6,583 nt of DNA, taken from Clostridia bacterium. GTDB lineage: Bacteria; Bacillota; Clostridia; UBA1381. The position numbers were made by a program, and so were the translations under genes. The notes beneath the pieces are model-generated. The model was not told where the DNA came from. It searched no databases and saw only the letters and a program-made list of their open reading frames with translations. Position 1 is the stretch's first letter. Every line of letters begins with the position of its first letter. Below, piece after piece: positions 1-6,204 of this stretch. The stretch is from positions 1-6,583 of the forward strand of contig JAFODX010000216.1 of the NCBI GenBank assembly GCA_017380475.1, written 5' to 3'.

Positions 1-128
1 AGTGTATTAGTCTGAGCCTGTACAAAACGGAAACAATCCCAGGCTATGGTGAAAAAATACTGACACTTTCGACTTGTTCATACAATACGGACAACGAACG
101 TTTTGTGGTTTTTGCAAGGAAAAAGTAG
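1..128 (+). CDS. srtB: Class B sortase, C-terminal fragment (gene starts before the window)
   Basis: The reading frame with codons from base 3 gives 41 residues and ends at TAG 126-128. It contains the sortase signature TLSTC, with the catalytic Cys codon at 75-77, followed by SYNTDNERFVVFARKK. The Arg codon at 99-101 is the conserved Arg that stabilises the transition state in sortases. The LTLSTCSY...RFVV arrangement and the very short tail after the Arg are typical of class B. Sortases are membrane-anchored transpeptidases on the outer face of the cell that join LPXTG-like substrates to peptidoglycan or assemble surface structures. The catalytic His and the N-terminal anchor lie outside the window. 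No substrate gene is visible here, and a separate promoter follows, so a link to the downstream genes is not supported. It is too short for a clear T-tailed terminator to be assigned after it; none is seen in 129-172. Confidence 0.85.
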   Translation, partial: CISLSLYKTETIPGYGEKILTLSTCSYNTDNERFVVFARKK

Positions 129-172
129 TTAAGAAACTGTTCTGAATTTTCCATAACGTTCGATATATTCTA

Positions 173-201
173 TTTACAACTTTATACGTTTTGTATAAAA
201 T
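173..201 (+). promoter_or_regulatory. Promoter of the GH3 gene
   Basis: A -35 box TTTACA at 173-178 and a -10 box TAAAAT at 196-201 are separated by 17 bases. TATAAA at 194-199 is an alternative -10 with a shorter, 15-base spacer. The expected transcription start near 208 leaves a short leader before the ribosome binding site at 220-225. This is a sequence match only. Confidence 0.5.
181..199. promoter_or_regulatory. Perfect inverted repeat inside the GH3 promoter, likely operator
   Basis: TTTATAC-GTTTT-GTATAAA is a perfect 7-base inverted repeat with a 5-base centre. It lies between the -35 and -10 boxes of the GH3 promoter, where a bound dimeric repressor would block RNA polymerase. It lacks a T tract and the arms are AT-rich, so a terminator is unlikely. 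No regulator gene is in the window and the family of the regulator cannot be named. I did not see the same palindrome in front of the other genes here. Confidence 0.5.
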
Positions 202-233
202 AATCGGGAAGTTTATACCGGAGGTAAGAAATT

Positions 234-1805
234 ATGAAAGAATTAAAGCTTGAAGAACTCTCAACGCGTCAGAAACTGGGAATGACATTTACTGCGTTTT
301 TAAACGGATACGCAAGAACACCTGAAGAGGATGCGTTCATTGTTGATATGATAAAGAACCATTCACTTGGTTGCGTCTGGATTCAGGAGGGCAGAGAAGG
401 GGTAGACGAGCTTGTTGCTATGGTAAAAGAAGCGGCAGACTATCCTATTCTTATAATTACAGATGCCGAGAACGGAATTGCACCTTATACTATCGGCAGA
501 CATAATGCCGTAGCGTGTACGGGTGATGTGAAGTATGCATACACATTCGGTAAAACTGTTGGCGTAATGGCACGAAAGATGGGATATACTGCTGTATGTA
601 ACCCGATTCTTGATATGTATCGTGGAAGTCAGCGTACACTTGGTAATGACAAGGAAAAGGTTGCAGAATTTGCAAAGGAAATAGCACGTGGTATGCACGA
701 CGGCGGTATTCTTACTGTAGGAAAACACTTTCCGGGTGCACCACTAAGAAAACCTGTTGACGGGCATATGGCACCGGGCACATCAGGATACACAAAAGAG
801 GATATCAAAAACCGTGTACTTTATCCGTATAAGCGTCTTATGGAAGAGGATTTGCTTGACGGTATTATGACCTCGCATAAAACTTTTGATACCATTGACC
901 CGGAACATCCGGCAAGCCTTTCAAAGGCGGTTATAGACATTATCCGTGAAGAGGGCTTTGACGGTTTTGCAACAACTGATGCACTTTGTATGATGGCAGT
1001 CCGTTCAAGATTCAATGACATTGACGCCAAAGGACTTGCTATTGCGGCGGGTAATGATACAATTCTGCCGTGGGGTGCAAACAGCAGACAGCTTTTTGAC
1101 GATTATTGTCAGGCATATGATAAGGGACTTATTCCTGATGAACGACTCGATGATGCTGCAAGACGTATTCTTGAAGCACAGCACAAGTCAACATTGCTTC
1201 CCAAGGATGCAGAACTCACTGATGAAGATATCAGAATGTTTAATTGCATCAACCGTAACAGTATCTATGAAAAGGTTACGGAAGGCGAGGCAAAGAAATA
1301 TTCCCACGACGGAAAATACTGTTTTGCCGTAATGATAAGAAGTGATTACGGAATCGGTGCAGAAGGACACGTTGAGGTAGATACATTCAGCAGTGACAGC
1401 TGGCGTAAACCTATGGAAGTAAAGGAATTAATCCTTAAAAAATTCCCGAACTCAACAGTAATGTTTGTAAATGAGTTCCCGGCACCGAAACAAAATCACG
1501 ATATACTCAATGCATCTATTGCCTGCGAGGATACAATATTCCTCACATTCTCCGAATATGTTGCATATACAGGTTCGGAGTTTATAACACGCAGATTTAT
1601 AAGACTTGTTGAGGCGTTGCAGGTAACCAATAAAATCTCTGCAATAATCCATCAGGGAAATCCGTTTGTTTGTGAGGAGCTTCCGCATGTGCCGAGATGG
1701 ATAATCGGTCACACCACAATGGACAGCCTTGATGCTTGTCTTGACGTGCTTGCAGGAGATTATCCGGCAAAGGGTGCACCTACATACGATTTCAAACTAA
1801 AATAA
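234..1805 (+). CDS. Glycoside hydrolase family 3 protein, NagZ-like, cytoplasmic
   Basis: Predicted exo-acting glycosidase, most like beta-N-acetylhexosaminidases of the NagZ branch. The 523 residues form an N-terminal GH3 TIM-barrel (about 1-320) and a C-terminal alpha/beta domain (about 355-515). Visible landmarks are ITDAENG at 75-81 (counterpart of the substrate-binding DxEGG), GKHFPG at 163-168, VDGH at 175-178 and GFATTDALCMM at 244-254. D249 is the expected nucleophile. H178, with D176, matches the His/Asp general acid-base dyad of NagZ-type enzymes (KHFPGxG...DSH), although this loop is one residue longer and the Ser is Gly. There is no signal peptide or lipobox, so it should act in the cytoplasm. 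The start is ATG 234, with GGAGGT at 220-225 eight bases upstream. It is a single-gene transcript with its own promoter and terminator. The exact substrate (GlcNAc-MurNAc or another glycoside) is inference; a phosphorolytic or beta-glucosidase activity is possible. Confidence 0.88.
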   Translation: MKELKLEELSTRQKLGMTFTAFLNGYARTPEEDAFIVDMIKNHSLGCVWIQEGREGVDELVAMVKEAADYPILIITDAENGIAPYTIGRHNAVACTGDVKYAYTFGKTVGVMARKMGYTAVCNPILDMYRGSQRTLGNDKEKVAEFAKEIARGMHDGGILTVGKHFPGAPLRKPVDGHMAPGTSGYTKEDIKNRVLYPYKRLMEEDLLDGIMTSHKTFDTIDPEHPASLSKAVIDIIREEGFDGFATTDALCMMAVRSRFNDIDAKGLAIAAGNDTILPWGANSRQLFDDYCQAYDKGLIPDERLDDAARRILEAQHKSTLLPKDAELTDEDIRMFNCINRNSIYEKVTEGEAKKYSHDGKYCFAVMIRSDYGIGAEGHVEVDTFSSDSWRKPMEVKELILKKFPNSTVMFVNEFPAPKQNHDILNASIACEDTIFLTFSEYVAYTGSEFITRRFIRLVEALQVTNKISAIIHQGNPFVCEELPHVPRWIIGHTTMDSLDACLDVLAGDYPAKGAPTYDFKLK

Positions 1806-1813
1806 AGAACCTG

Positions 1814-1842
1814 AAAAAAATCGCAAAATCTGCGATTTTTTT
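1814..1842 (+). terminator. Intrinsic terminator after the GH3 gene
   Basis: A perfect 12-base stem, 1814-1825 against 1831-1842, closes a 5-base loop (AAATC). The 3' arm ends in seven Ts. It begins nine bases after the GH3 stop codon and separates GH3 transcription from the next gene. Confidence 0.88.
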
Positions 1843-1852
1843 CGTAGAGATG

Positions 1853-1881
1853 TTGCAAATCATTGTTAAAAATGTTATAAT
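1853..1881 (+). promoter_or_regulatory. Promoter of the first beta-helix gene
   Basis: TTGCAA at 1853-1858 and TATAAT at 1876-1881 are spaced by 17 bases, with an extended -10 TGT at 1873-1875. The predicted start of transcription is near 1888, about 24 bases before the ATG at 1912. The same TGTTATAAT element precedes the paralogous gene at 3319-3327, so the promoter appears to have been duplicated with the gene. Confidence 0.65.
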
Positions 1882-1898
1882 CAAGGCAACTAAAGCTT

Positions 1899-3236
1899 TT
1901 GGAGGGATATTATGACAGAATCAACAGAACCTGGCTTTATCTGGGTGATGGTGTTCTCTTTAAGCGTGGCGATATATTCCGTGGGCAGGCAATTATGTCA
2001 CAACCCGGCATTACATATGGAGCATACGGTGAGGGCGATAAACTAAAGTTCTACGGATGGGATGAAGACCTCGCAAATCCTGCACTGTGGGAGGAATACG
2101 ATAAAGAGCATCATATCTGGAAATATACAAACAAGGTTCTTGACCCGGGCACACTCGTATTTAACGATGGTGAAAAGGTGTCAAGAAAACATATTCCGTC
2201 TTTCAGGGATATGCAGTTTGTTTGCCGTGATGACGAGTCAAAGCCGTTTGTGATGGCTGATGAAATGACTGAAAATCTTGATATATATTGGCATTTCATG
2301 GACGTTCTTATAACACGTCCCTCAAAGGGAGAAGACTTCCCGATTCCGCAGGTTGATAAGACAACGATGGGCGATTTATACCTGAGATGTGACGAGGGCA
2401 ATCCAGGTGCTGTATTTAACAGCATAGAGGTAATAGCAAAACGTATCGCATTTACCTGTATGAATAACGAGAATATCAGAATAGATAATATTTGTATGAA
2501 ATATTATTGTTTTGGCGTATCGGGCGGTCACGGCATAAACGGACTTCATGTGTCCAATTGTGAAATTGGTTGGATAGGCGGAAATATAATGATGTATCTC
2601 GGCACTGATCCAAACTATCCCGAGGGCAGACGAGGCTCTGTCACGCGCTACGGAAACGGTATAGAGGTCTATGGCACATGCAACGGTTTTGTTGTAGAAA
2701 ACAACTACATATACGAGGGATATGACGCAGGTGCATCGCATCAGGTTAATGCCCGTGTTCCGCAGGATATGAAAAATGTCACATACAAAAACAACCTGAT
2801 TGAAAAGTGCGTATACGGTATAGAATACTTCCTTGACCAGATAGACGGCGAGAGTGAGAGCTTCATGGACGATGTTGCAATAAACGACAATATCATCAGA
2901 CTTTCAGGCTACGGCTGGGGACAGCAGAGGCATAACTATTATGAGCCTGCACTTATAAAAGGCTGGAGTTATATTAACACCGCGCGCAATTTCTCGATAG
3001 AAAACAATATATTTGACCGTACAGCCTACAGAATGTTGCATCTCGTAGCTCAAAAAGATGAATATTGTCCGGTAATGAAAGGAAACACATATATTCAGGA
3101 CAAGGGAAATATGATAGGTCAGTGGGGCGGAAATGAAGTAAAAGAACCCGAAATTGAAATCTTTGACGAAAAGGCAGAAGAAAAGATAAACAATATTTTC
3201 GGTGACAAGACTGCAAAGGTATATATCATAGAATAA
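1899..3236 (+). CDS. Right-handed parallel beta-helix protein, 5'-truncated paralogue with a broken start (probable pseudogene)
   Basis: The open frame aligns with almost no gaps to residues 60-500 of the intact paralogue at 3368-4870: 440 codons from GAC 1914 against 441. In the last 110 or so residues about four in five are identical by eye. Shared blocks include GDGVLF, TDPNYPEGRRGSVTRYGN, GYGWGQQRHN and NNIFGDKTA. The beta-helix coils are kept, but the 59 N-terminal residues, including the YYVSNAGDD...NDGKTPETAWKTL cap motif, are absent. The only good initiation site, GGAGGG at 1901-1906 with ATG at 1912, reads a different frame and stops after 44 codons at 2044-2046. The in-frame TTG at 1899 overlaps that ribosome binding site and has none of its own. 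The next in-frame ATG, at 1995, has no clear site either. Translation is therefore doubtful even though 440 codons remain open. Family members are often polysaccharide lyases, epimerases or hydrolases; activity here is unknown. Confidence 0.75.
   Translation: MEGYYDRINRTWLYLGDGVLFKRGDIFRGQAIMSQPGITYGAYGEGDKLKFYGWDEDLANPALWEEYDKEHHIWKYTNKVLDPGTLVFNDGEKVSRKHIPSFRDMQFVCRDDESKPFVMADEMTENLDIYWHFMDVLITRPSKGEDFPIPQVDKTTMGDLYLRCDEGNPGAVFNSIEVIAKRIAFTCMNNENIRIDNICMKYYCFGVSGGHGINGLHVSNCEIGWIGGNIMMYLGTDPNYPEGRRGSVTRYGNGIEVYGTCNGFVVENNYIYEGYDAGASHQVNARVPQDMKNVTYKNNLIEKCVYGIEYFLDQIDGESESFMDDVAINDNIIRLSGYGWGQQRHNYYEPALIKGWSYINTARNFSIENNIFDRTAYRMLHLVAQKDEYCPVMKGNTYIQDKGNMIGQWGGNEVKEPEIEIFDEKAEEKINNIFGDKTAKVYIIE
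1901..1916 (+). other. Orphaned start region: RBS and ATG out of frame with the beta-helix body
   Basis: GGAGGG (1901-1906) sits five bases before ATG 1912, the normal layout in this window. From this ATG the frame gives MTESTEPGFIWVMV... and ends at TAA 2044-2046. The conserved body frame begins at GAC 1914, two bases later. The junction ATGACAGA matches what a deletion between two TGACA copies in a gene like the intact paralogue would leave: its copies at 3378-3382 and 3544-3548 are 166 bases apart, which is not a multiple of three. Confidence 0.7.
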
Positions 3237-3240
3237 TCCA

Positions 3241-3274
3241 AAAAACACCACAGGTAAAAATCTGTGGTGTTTTT
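3241..3274 (+). terminator. Intrinsic terminator after the first beta-helix gene
   Basis: A perfect 13-base stem, AAAAACACCACAG at 3241-3253 against 3262-3274, closes an 8-base loop. The 3' arm ends in five Ts. It starts four bases after the TAA at 3234-3236, so the two beta-helix genes are separate transcripts. Confidence 0.9.
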
Positions 3275-3298
3275 GCTTCAAAAAAGTCAAAATTATTA

Positions 3299-3327
3299 TT
3301 GTATTTACAAAGCTGATATGTTATAAT
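3299..3327 (+). promoter_or_regulatory. Promoter of the intact beta-helix gene and serine hydrolase operon
   Basis: TATAAT at 3322-3327 has an extended -10 TGT at 3319-3321. TTGTAT at 3299-3304 gives a 17-base spacer. A better-looking TTTACA at 3304-3309 would leave only 12 bases and is not usable with this -10. Transcription should start near 3334. Confidence 0.6.
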
Positions 3328-3336
3328 ATGAATAAA

Positions 3337-3351
3337 TACGGCAAAGCCGTA
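3337..3351 (+). promoter_or_regulatory. Small hairpin at the 5' end of the beta-helix mRNA
   Basis: TACGGC-AAA-GCCGTA is a perfect 6-base stem with a 3-base loop. It lies just after the predicted transcription start and five bases before the GGGAGG ribosome binding site at 3356-3361. It could stabilise the 5' end of the message or serve as an operator. There is no T tract, so it is not a terminator. Confidence 0.45.
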
Positions 3352-3367
3352 AAACGGGAGGACAATT

Positions 3368-4870
3368 ATGAAAGAAATGACAAACGAAATGCTTAAGCAG
3401 TATGATGACCTGTTTGAGACAAAGAAAAACGAAATACTTAATGCAAAGGACGAAATTGTAATTAAAGGTGTAAGCTACTATGTAAGCAATGCCGGCGATG
3501 ATAATAACGACGGTAAAACGCCTGAAACTGCGTGGAAAACACTTGACAGAGTTTCAAAGGCATACCTTAACCCGGGTGATGGTGTTCTCTTTAACAGAGG
3601 CGACTTATTCCGTGGCACGGTAGCAACAAAGCCGGGCGTTACATATGCTGCATACGGTGAGGGTGAGAAGCCGAAATTCTATGCAAATAATAAGTCACTT
3701 GCAGACGCTTCGTTGTGGGAGCTTTACAATGAAGAGAAAAACATCTGGAAATGCACAGAAAAGATGCGTGATCCGGGAACTATCGTTTTCAACGACGGTG
3801 AAGCACATTCAAGAAAGCTTATTCCGTCATACAGAGATTTGCAGTTTGTATGCCGTGATGATGAGAGTAAGCTGTTTGTGATTGAGAACGAAATGACACA
3901 GGACCTTGACGTTTTCTGGTACTATGACACACTTCTTACAAGACATCCGTCAAAGGGTGAGGATTTCCTGATACCCGATACAAACCACGGTGAACTGCTC
4001 GGTGATATTTATCTCAGATGCGATAAGGGTAACCCTGGTGAGGTTTATAATGAAGTAGAGTCAGTTGCAGCACTTAATATGTTCTGTGTAGGCGGTAATG
4101 CAAATGTAACTATTGATAACTTGTGCATCAAGTATGTAGGAAGACACGGCGTATCAGCAGGCGGTCATTCAGTAGGACTTCACGTAACAAACTGTGAGTT
4201 TGGCTGGATAGGCGGTTCAATCCAGAATTATTTCGGCACAGACCCCAACTACCCCGAGGGCAGACGCGGAAGTGTTACACGTTACGGTAACGCCATTGAA
4301 ATTTACGGCGGTTGTGAGGATTACGTTGCAGCAAACAACTACATTTATGAGGTGTATGATGCAGGTATAACACATCAGGTAACAACATCAACAAAGCGTA
4401 CAATGACAGGTATCCGTTATACAGGCAACGTAATAGAGAAGTGTGTATACGGTATCGAGTACTTCCTTGACCAGATAAACGGCGAACGTGAAAGCTATAT
4501 GGATGATGTTGTTATGAATGATAACTTTATCAGACTTTCAGGCTACGGCTGGGGACAGCAGAGACATAACACTCATACACCGGCACTTATAAAAGGCTGG
4601 AGCTATGTAAACACTGCACGCAACTATAGCATAGAAAATAACATATTTGACAGATGTGCATACAGAATGTTGCACCTTGTATCGTTAAAGGATGAATACC
4701 GTCCGGTAATGAACGGCAACACATACATTCAGAATATAGGCGGAATGATTGGTCAGATTGGTGCAAACGAGGTTAAAGAGCCGGATGTTGAAATCTTTGA
4801 CGAAGCAGCAGAGGAAAAGATAAACAACATCTTTGGTGATAAGACAGCAGAAGTATACGTTATCAGATAA
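3368..4870 (+). CDS. Right-handed parallel beta-helix protein, intact paralogue
   Basis: This 500-residue protein starts at ATG 3368, six bases after GGGAGG (3356-3361). Residues 1-34 are charged and helical, with no signal peptide, lipobox or sorting signal. Residues 37-82 carry the entry motif of many beta-helix carbohydrate enzymes: YYVSNAGDD, NDGKTPETAWKTL, then NPGDGVLFNRGDLFRG. From about residue 245 to 455, short beta/turn repeats with Asn and Gly turns (VTIDNLCI, GLHVTNCEFGW, AANNYIYE, YSIENNIFD) form the predicted solenoid. Two blocks shared almost unchanged with the neighbouring paralogue, TDPNYPEGRRGSVTRYGN (291-308) and GYGWGQQRHN (392-401), are rich in Asp, Arg, His and Tyr and are the likeliest active-site surface. 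The fold is typical of pectate-lyase-like lyases, epimerases and some glycosidases; I cannot assign a reaction. The next gene starts one base after the stop codon, implying a co-translated partner. The absence of an export signal is unusual for the fold. Confidence 0.85.
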   Translation: MKEMTNEMLKQYDDLFETKKNEILNAKDEIVIKGVSYYVSNAGDDNNDGKTPETAWKTLDRVSKAYLNPGDGVLFNRGDLFRGTVATKPGVTYAAYGEGEKPKFYANNKSLADASLWELYNEEKNIWKCTEKMRDPGTIVFNDGEAHSRKLIPSYRDLQFVCRDDESKLFVIENEMTQDLDVFWYYDTLLTRHPSKGEDFLIPDTNHGELLGDIYLRCDKGNPGEVYNEVESVAALNMFCVGGNANVTIDNLCIKYVGRHGVSAGGHSVGLHVTNCEFGWIGGSIQNYFGTDPNYPEGRRGSVTRYGNAIEIYGGCEDYVAANNYIYEVYDAGITHQVTTSTKRTMTGIRYTGNVIEKCVYGIEYFLDQINGERESYMDDVVMNDNFIRLSGYGWGQQRHNTHTPALIKGWSYVNTARNYSIENNIFDRCAYRMLHLVSLKDEYRPVMNGNTYIQNIGGMIGQIGANEVKEPDVEIFDEAAEEKINNIFGDKTAEVYVIR

Positions 4871-4871
4871 A

Positions 4872-6053
4872 ATGGATTTCACAAAGCTAACAGCTTATCT
4901 TGATGGTGTTGTAGAGGACGGAAGAGTGCCCGGTGTTGATTGTATAGTCACAAAAGGGTATGAAACTGTTTTCAGACACTTTTCGGGTATGAGTGATATA
5001 AAGAATAAAAAATCAATGCAGGGTGATGAAGAGTATCTTATTTTCTCAATGACAAAGATGCTCACCTGCACTTGTGCATTATAGCTTTTAGAGCAGGGAA
5101 AATATCTGTTAACCGACCCGGTTTCTATGTATCTGCCCGAATTTGAAAAAATGAAAATTTCAGACAGTGCAATAGATGCCGATACAATGTCAAAAATTGC
5201 AACGGGCAAGACAATGGGCGCAAATGCACAGATAAACGAATCGGGATATGCAAAGAACCCGATACTTATAAAGCATTTGTTTTCAATGACAGCAGGTCTT
5301 GATTATAATCTTGAGTCAGAAAGCATCAGAAAAACTCTTTCTGAAGGCAGAACAAGCACACGTGAACTTGTCGGGGCAATATCTGAAACAGTGCTTGCGT
5401 TTGAGCAGGGAACACGTTTCCGCTACAGCCTTTGTCACGATGTTTTAGGTGCACTCATCGAGGTGTGGTCAGGACAGAAGTTTGGCGAGTATATGAAAGA
5501 GAATATATTTGACAAGCTTGGTATGAAAGACACATCTTTTGGTAAGCCAAAGGACGAAAAAAGGCTTTCAAGGATGCCGGCGAGATATATTTATAACGAA
5601 AAACGTATGCCGGAGCGACTGAGTCTTGACTGTGAGTATAATCTGTCAGAAGAATATGAAAGCGGCGGTGCAGGACTTGTCTCATCAACGGAGGACTATA
5701 TACTGTTCCTTGATGCTCTTGCAAATGGCGGTGTAGGAAAAACGGGTGAACGTATTTTGTCCGAAAGCTCAATAGAGCTTATGCGAACAAATCACCTTTC
5801 GGGTGAGGCTTTAGCTGATTTTGATGACTGGCAGACGGGTTACGGCTACGGTCTTGGCGTGCGTACGCATATAAATCCCGAAAAAAGCGGACTGTTGACT
5901 CCCATAGGCGAGTTCGGATGGGGAGGTGCGGCAGGTGCATTTGCGCTTGCAGATCCGGGAAATAAGCTTTCTCTGGCTTTCTTTGAACATATTCACGGTG
6001 AAACACCGAGATTACGTTCGTGTCTGAGAAATGCACTGTATGGTTGTTTATAA
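4872..6053 (+). pseudogene. Serine hydrolase of the beta-lactamase/class C family (PF00144), interrupted by an in-frame TAG
   Basis: The frame from ATG 4872 has 393 codons, a normal family length, counting one internal TAG at codon 71 (5082-5084). The residues before it (MDFTKLTAYLDG...SMTKMLTCTCAL) and after it (LLEQGKYLLTDPVSMYLPEF...) join as one uninterrupted family pattern. Catalytic landmarks are SMTK at 59-62 (nucleophile S59, K62), YSL at 185-187 in place of YxN, and WGG at 350-352 in place of KTG. The WGG form is seen in EstB-like esterases. GGAGLVSSTEDY follows the usual family pattern. There is no signal peptide. ATG 4872 follows the upstream TAA (4868-4870) by one base and has no clear ribosome binding site, so translation is probably coupled. 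If the TAG acts as a stop, the products are a 70-residue stub with S59/K62 but no other motif, and possibly a 308-residue piece from ATG 5127 lacking the nucleophile. Neither should be active. The family includes esterases, D-aminopeptidases and amidases; the substrate is unknown. Confidence 0.85.
5082..5084 (+). other. Premature amber codon in the serine hydrolase gene
   Basis: TAG lies between GCA TTA and CTT TTA GAG CAG, in the helix that follows the catalytic SxxK. Many family members read AL-Q-LLEQGK or similar here, so the likeliest ancestral codon is CAG (Gln), one C-to-T change away. The reading frame is otherwise undisturbed for 322 codons, which points to a recent mutation, a read error, or suppression. 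The sortase gene in this window ends in TAG, which argues against a genome-wide reassignment of TAG. Confidence 0.8.
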
Positions 6054-6060
6054 TCAGTTA

Positions 6061-6095
6061 AAATACAGGTTCAACATATGAACCTGTATTTTTTT
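6061..6095 (+). terminator. Intrinsic terminator after the serine hydrolase gene
   Basis: A perfect 13-base stem, AAATACAGGTTCA at 6061-6073 against 6079-6091, closes a 5-base loop (ACATA) and continues into a run of seven Ts at 6089-6095. It closes the beta-helix/serine hydrolase operon and begins seven bases after the TAA at 6051-6053. Confidence 0.9.
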
Positions 6096-6101
6096 ATAGA
6101 A

Positions 6102-6122
6102 AGTGCTAAAAGCACTATTTTT
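6102..6122 (+). promoter_or_regulatory. Second inverted repeat between the terminator and the antiporter promoter
   Basis: AGTGCT-AAA-AGCACT (6102-6116) is a perfect 6-base inverted repeat followed by A and five Ts (6118-6122). It could be a backup terminator for the upstream operon or a regulator site just upstream of the -35 at 6126. The stem is short for a strong terminator. Confidence 0.4.
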
Positions 6123-6125
6123 ATA

Positions 6126-6154
6126 TTGACATTTTATGTCGTTTTTGGTAGAAT
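6126..6154 (+). promoter_or_regulatory. Promoter of the antiporter gene, with an embedded inverted repeat
   Basis: TTGACA at 6126-6131 (exact consensus) and TAGAAT at 6149-6154 are spaced by 17 bases. The inverted repeat GACAT-TTT-ATGTC (6128-6140) overlaps the -35 and spacer. A further hairpin, AGTCA-AAAA-TGACT (6166-6179), follows the predicted transcription start near 6161. Either could be an operator; neither is proven. Confidence 0.7.
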
Positions 6155-6204
6155 ATTATGAAAAGAGTCAAAAATGACTTATAAAAGAAATCAGGAGGTA
6201 TGAA

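Noticed and set aside
129..233. Riboswitch or small RNA in the sortase-GH3 gap
   Set aside because: About 105 bases are largely filled by the promoter, palindrome and RBS; the expected leader after the transcription start is too short for a riboswitch.
1912..2046. A 44-codon ORF with a good RBS in front of the truncated beta-helix gene, as a possible leader peptide or the 0 frame of a programmed -1 frameshift
   Set aside because: Its sequence is simply the body of the beta-helix gene read in another frame, and I found no X XXY YYZ slippery heptamer before the frame would need to shift. A deletion at the start explains it better.
2904..3290. 128-codon open frame on the minus strand, and a similar one at 363-728
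   Set aside because: Both lie inside well-supported + strand genes, have no recognisable domains and show no initiation signals.
5082..5084. Pyrrolysine insertion at the TAG
   Set aside because: The family normally has an ordinary residue such as Gln at this helix position, far from a methylamine methyltransferase context, and another gene here ends in TAG.
6102..6116. CIRCE (HrcA) operator resemblance in AGTGCT-AAA-AGCACT
   Set aside because: CIRCE has TTAGCACTC and GAGTGCTAA around a 9-base spacer. Here the half-sites face the other way with a 3-base spacer, and no heat-shock gene follows.
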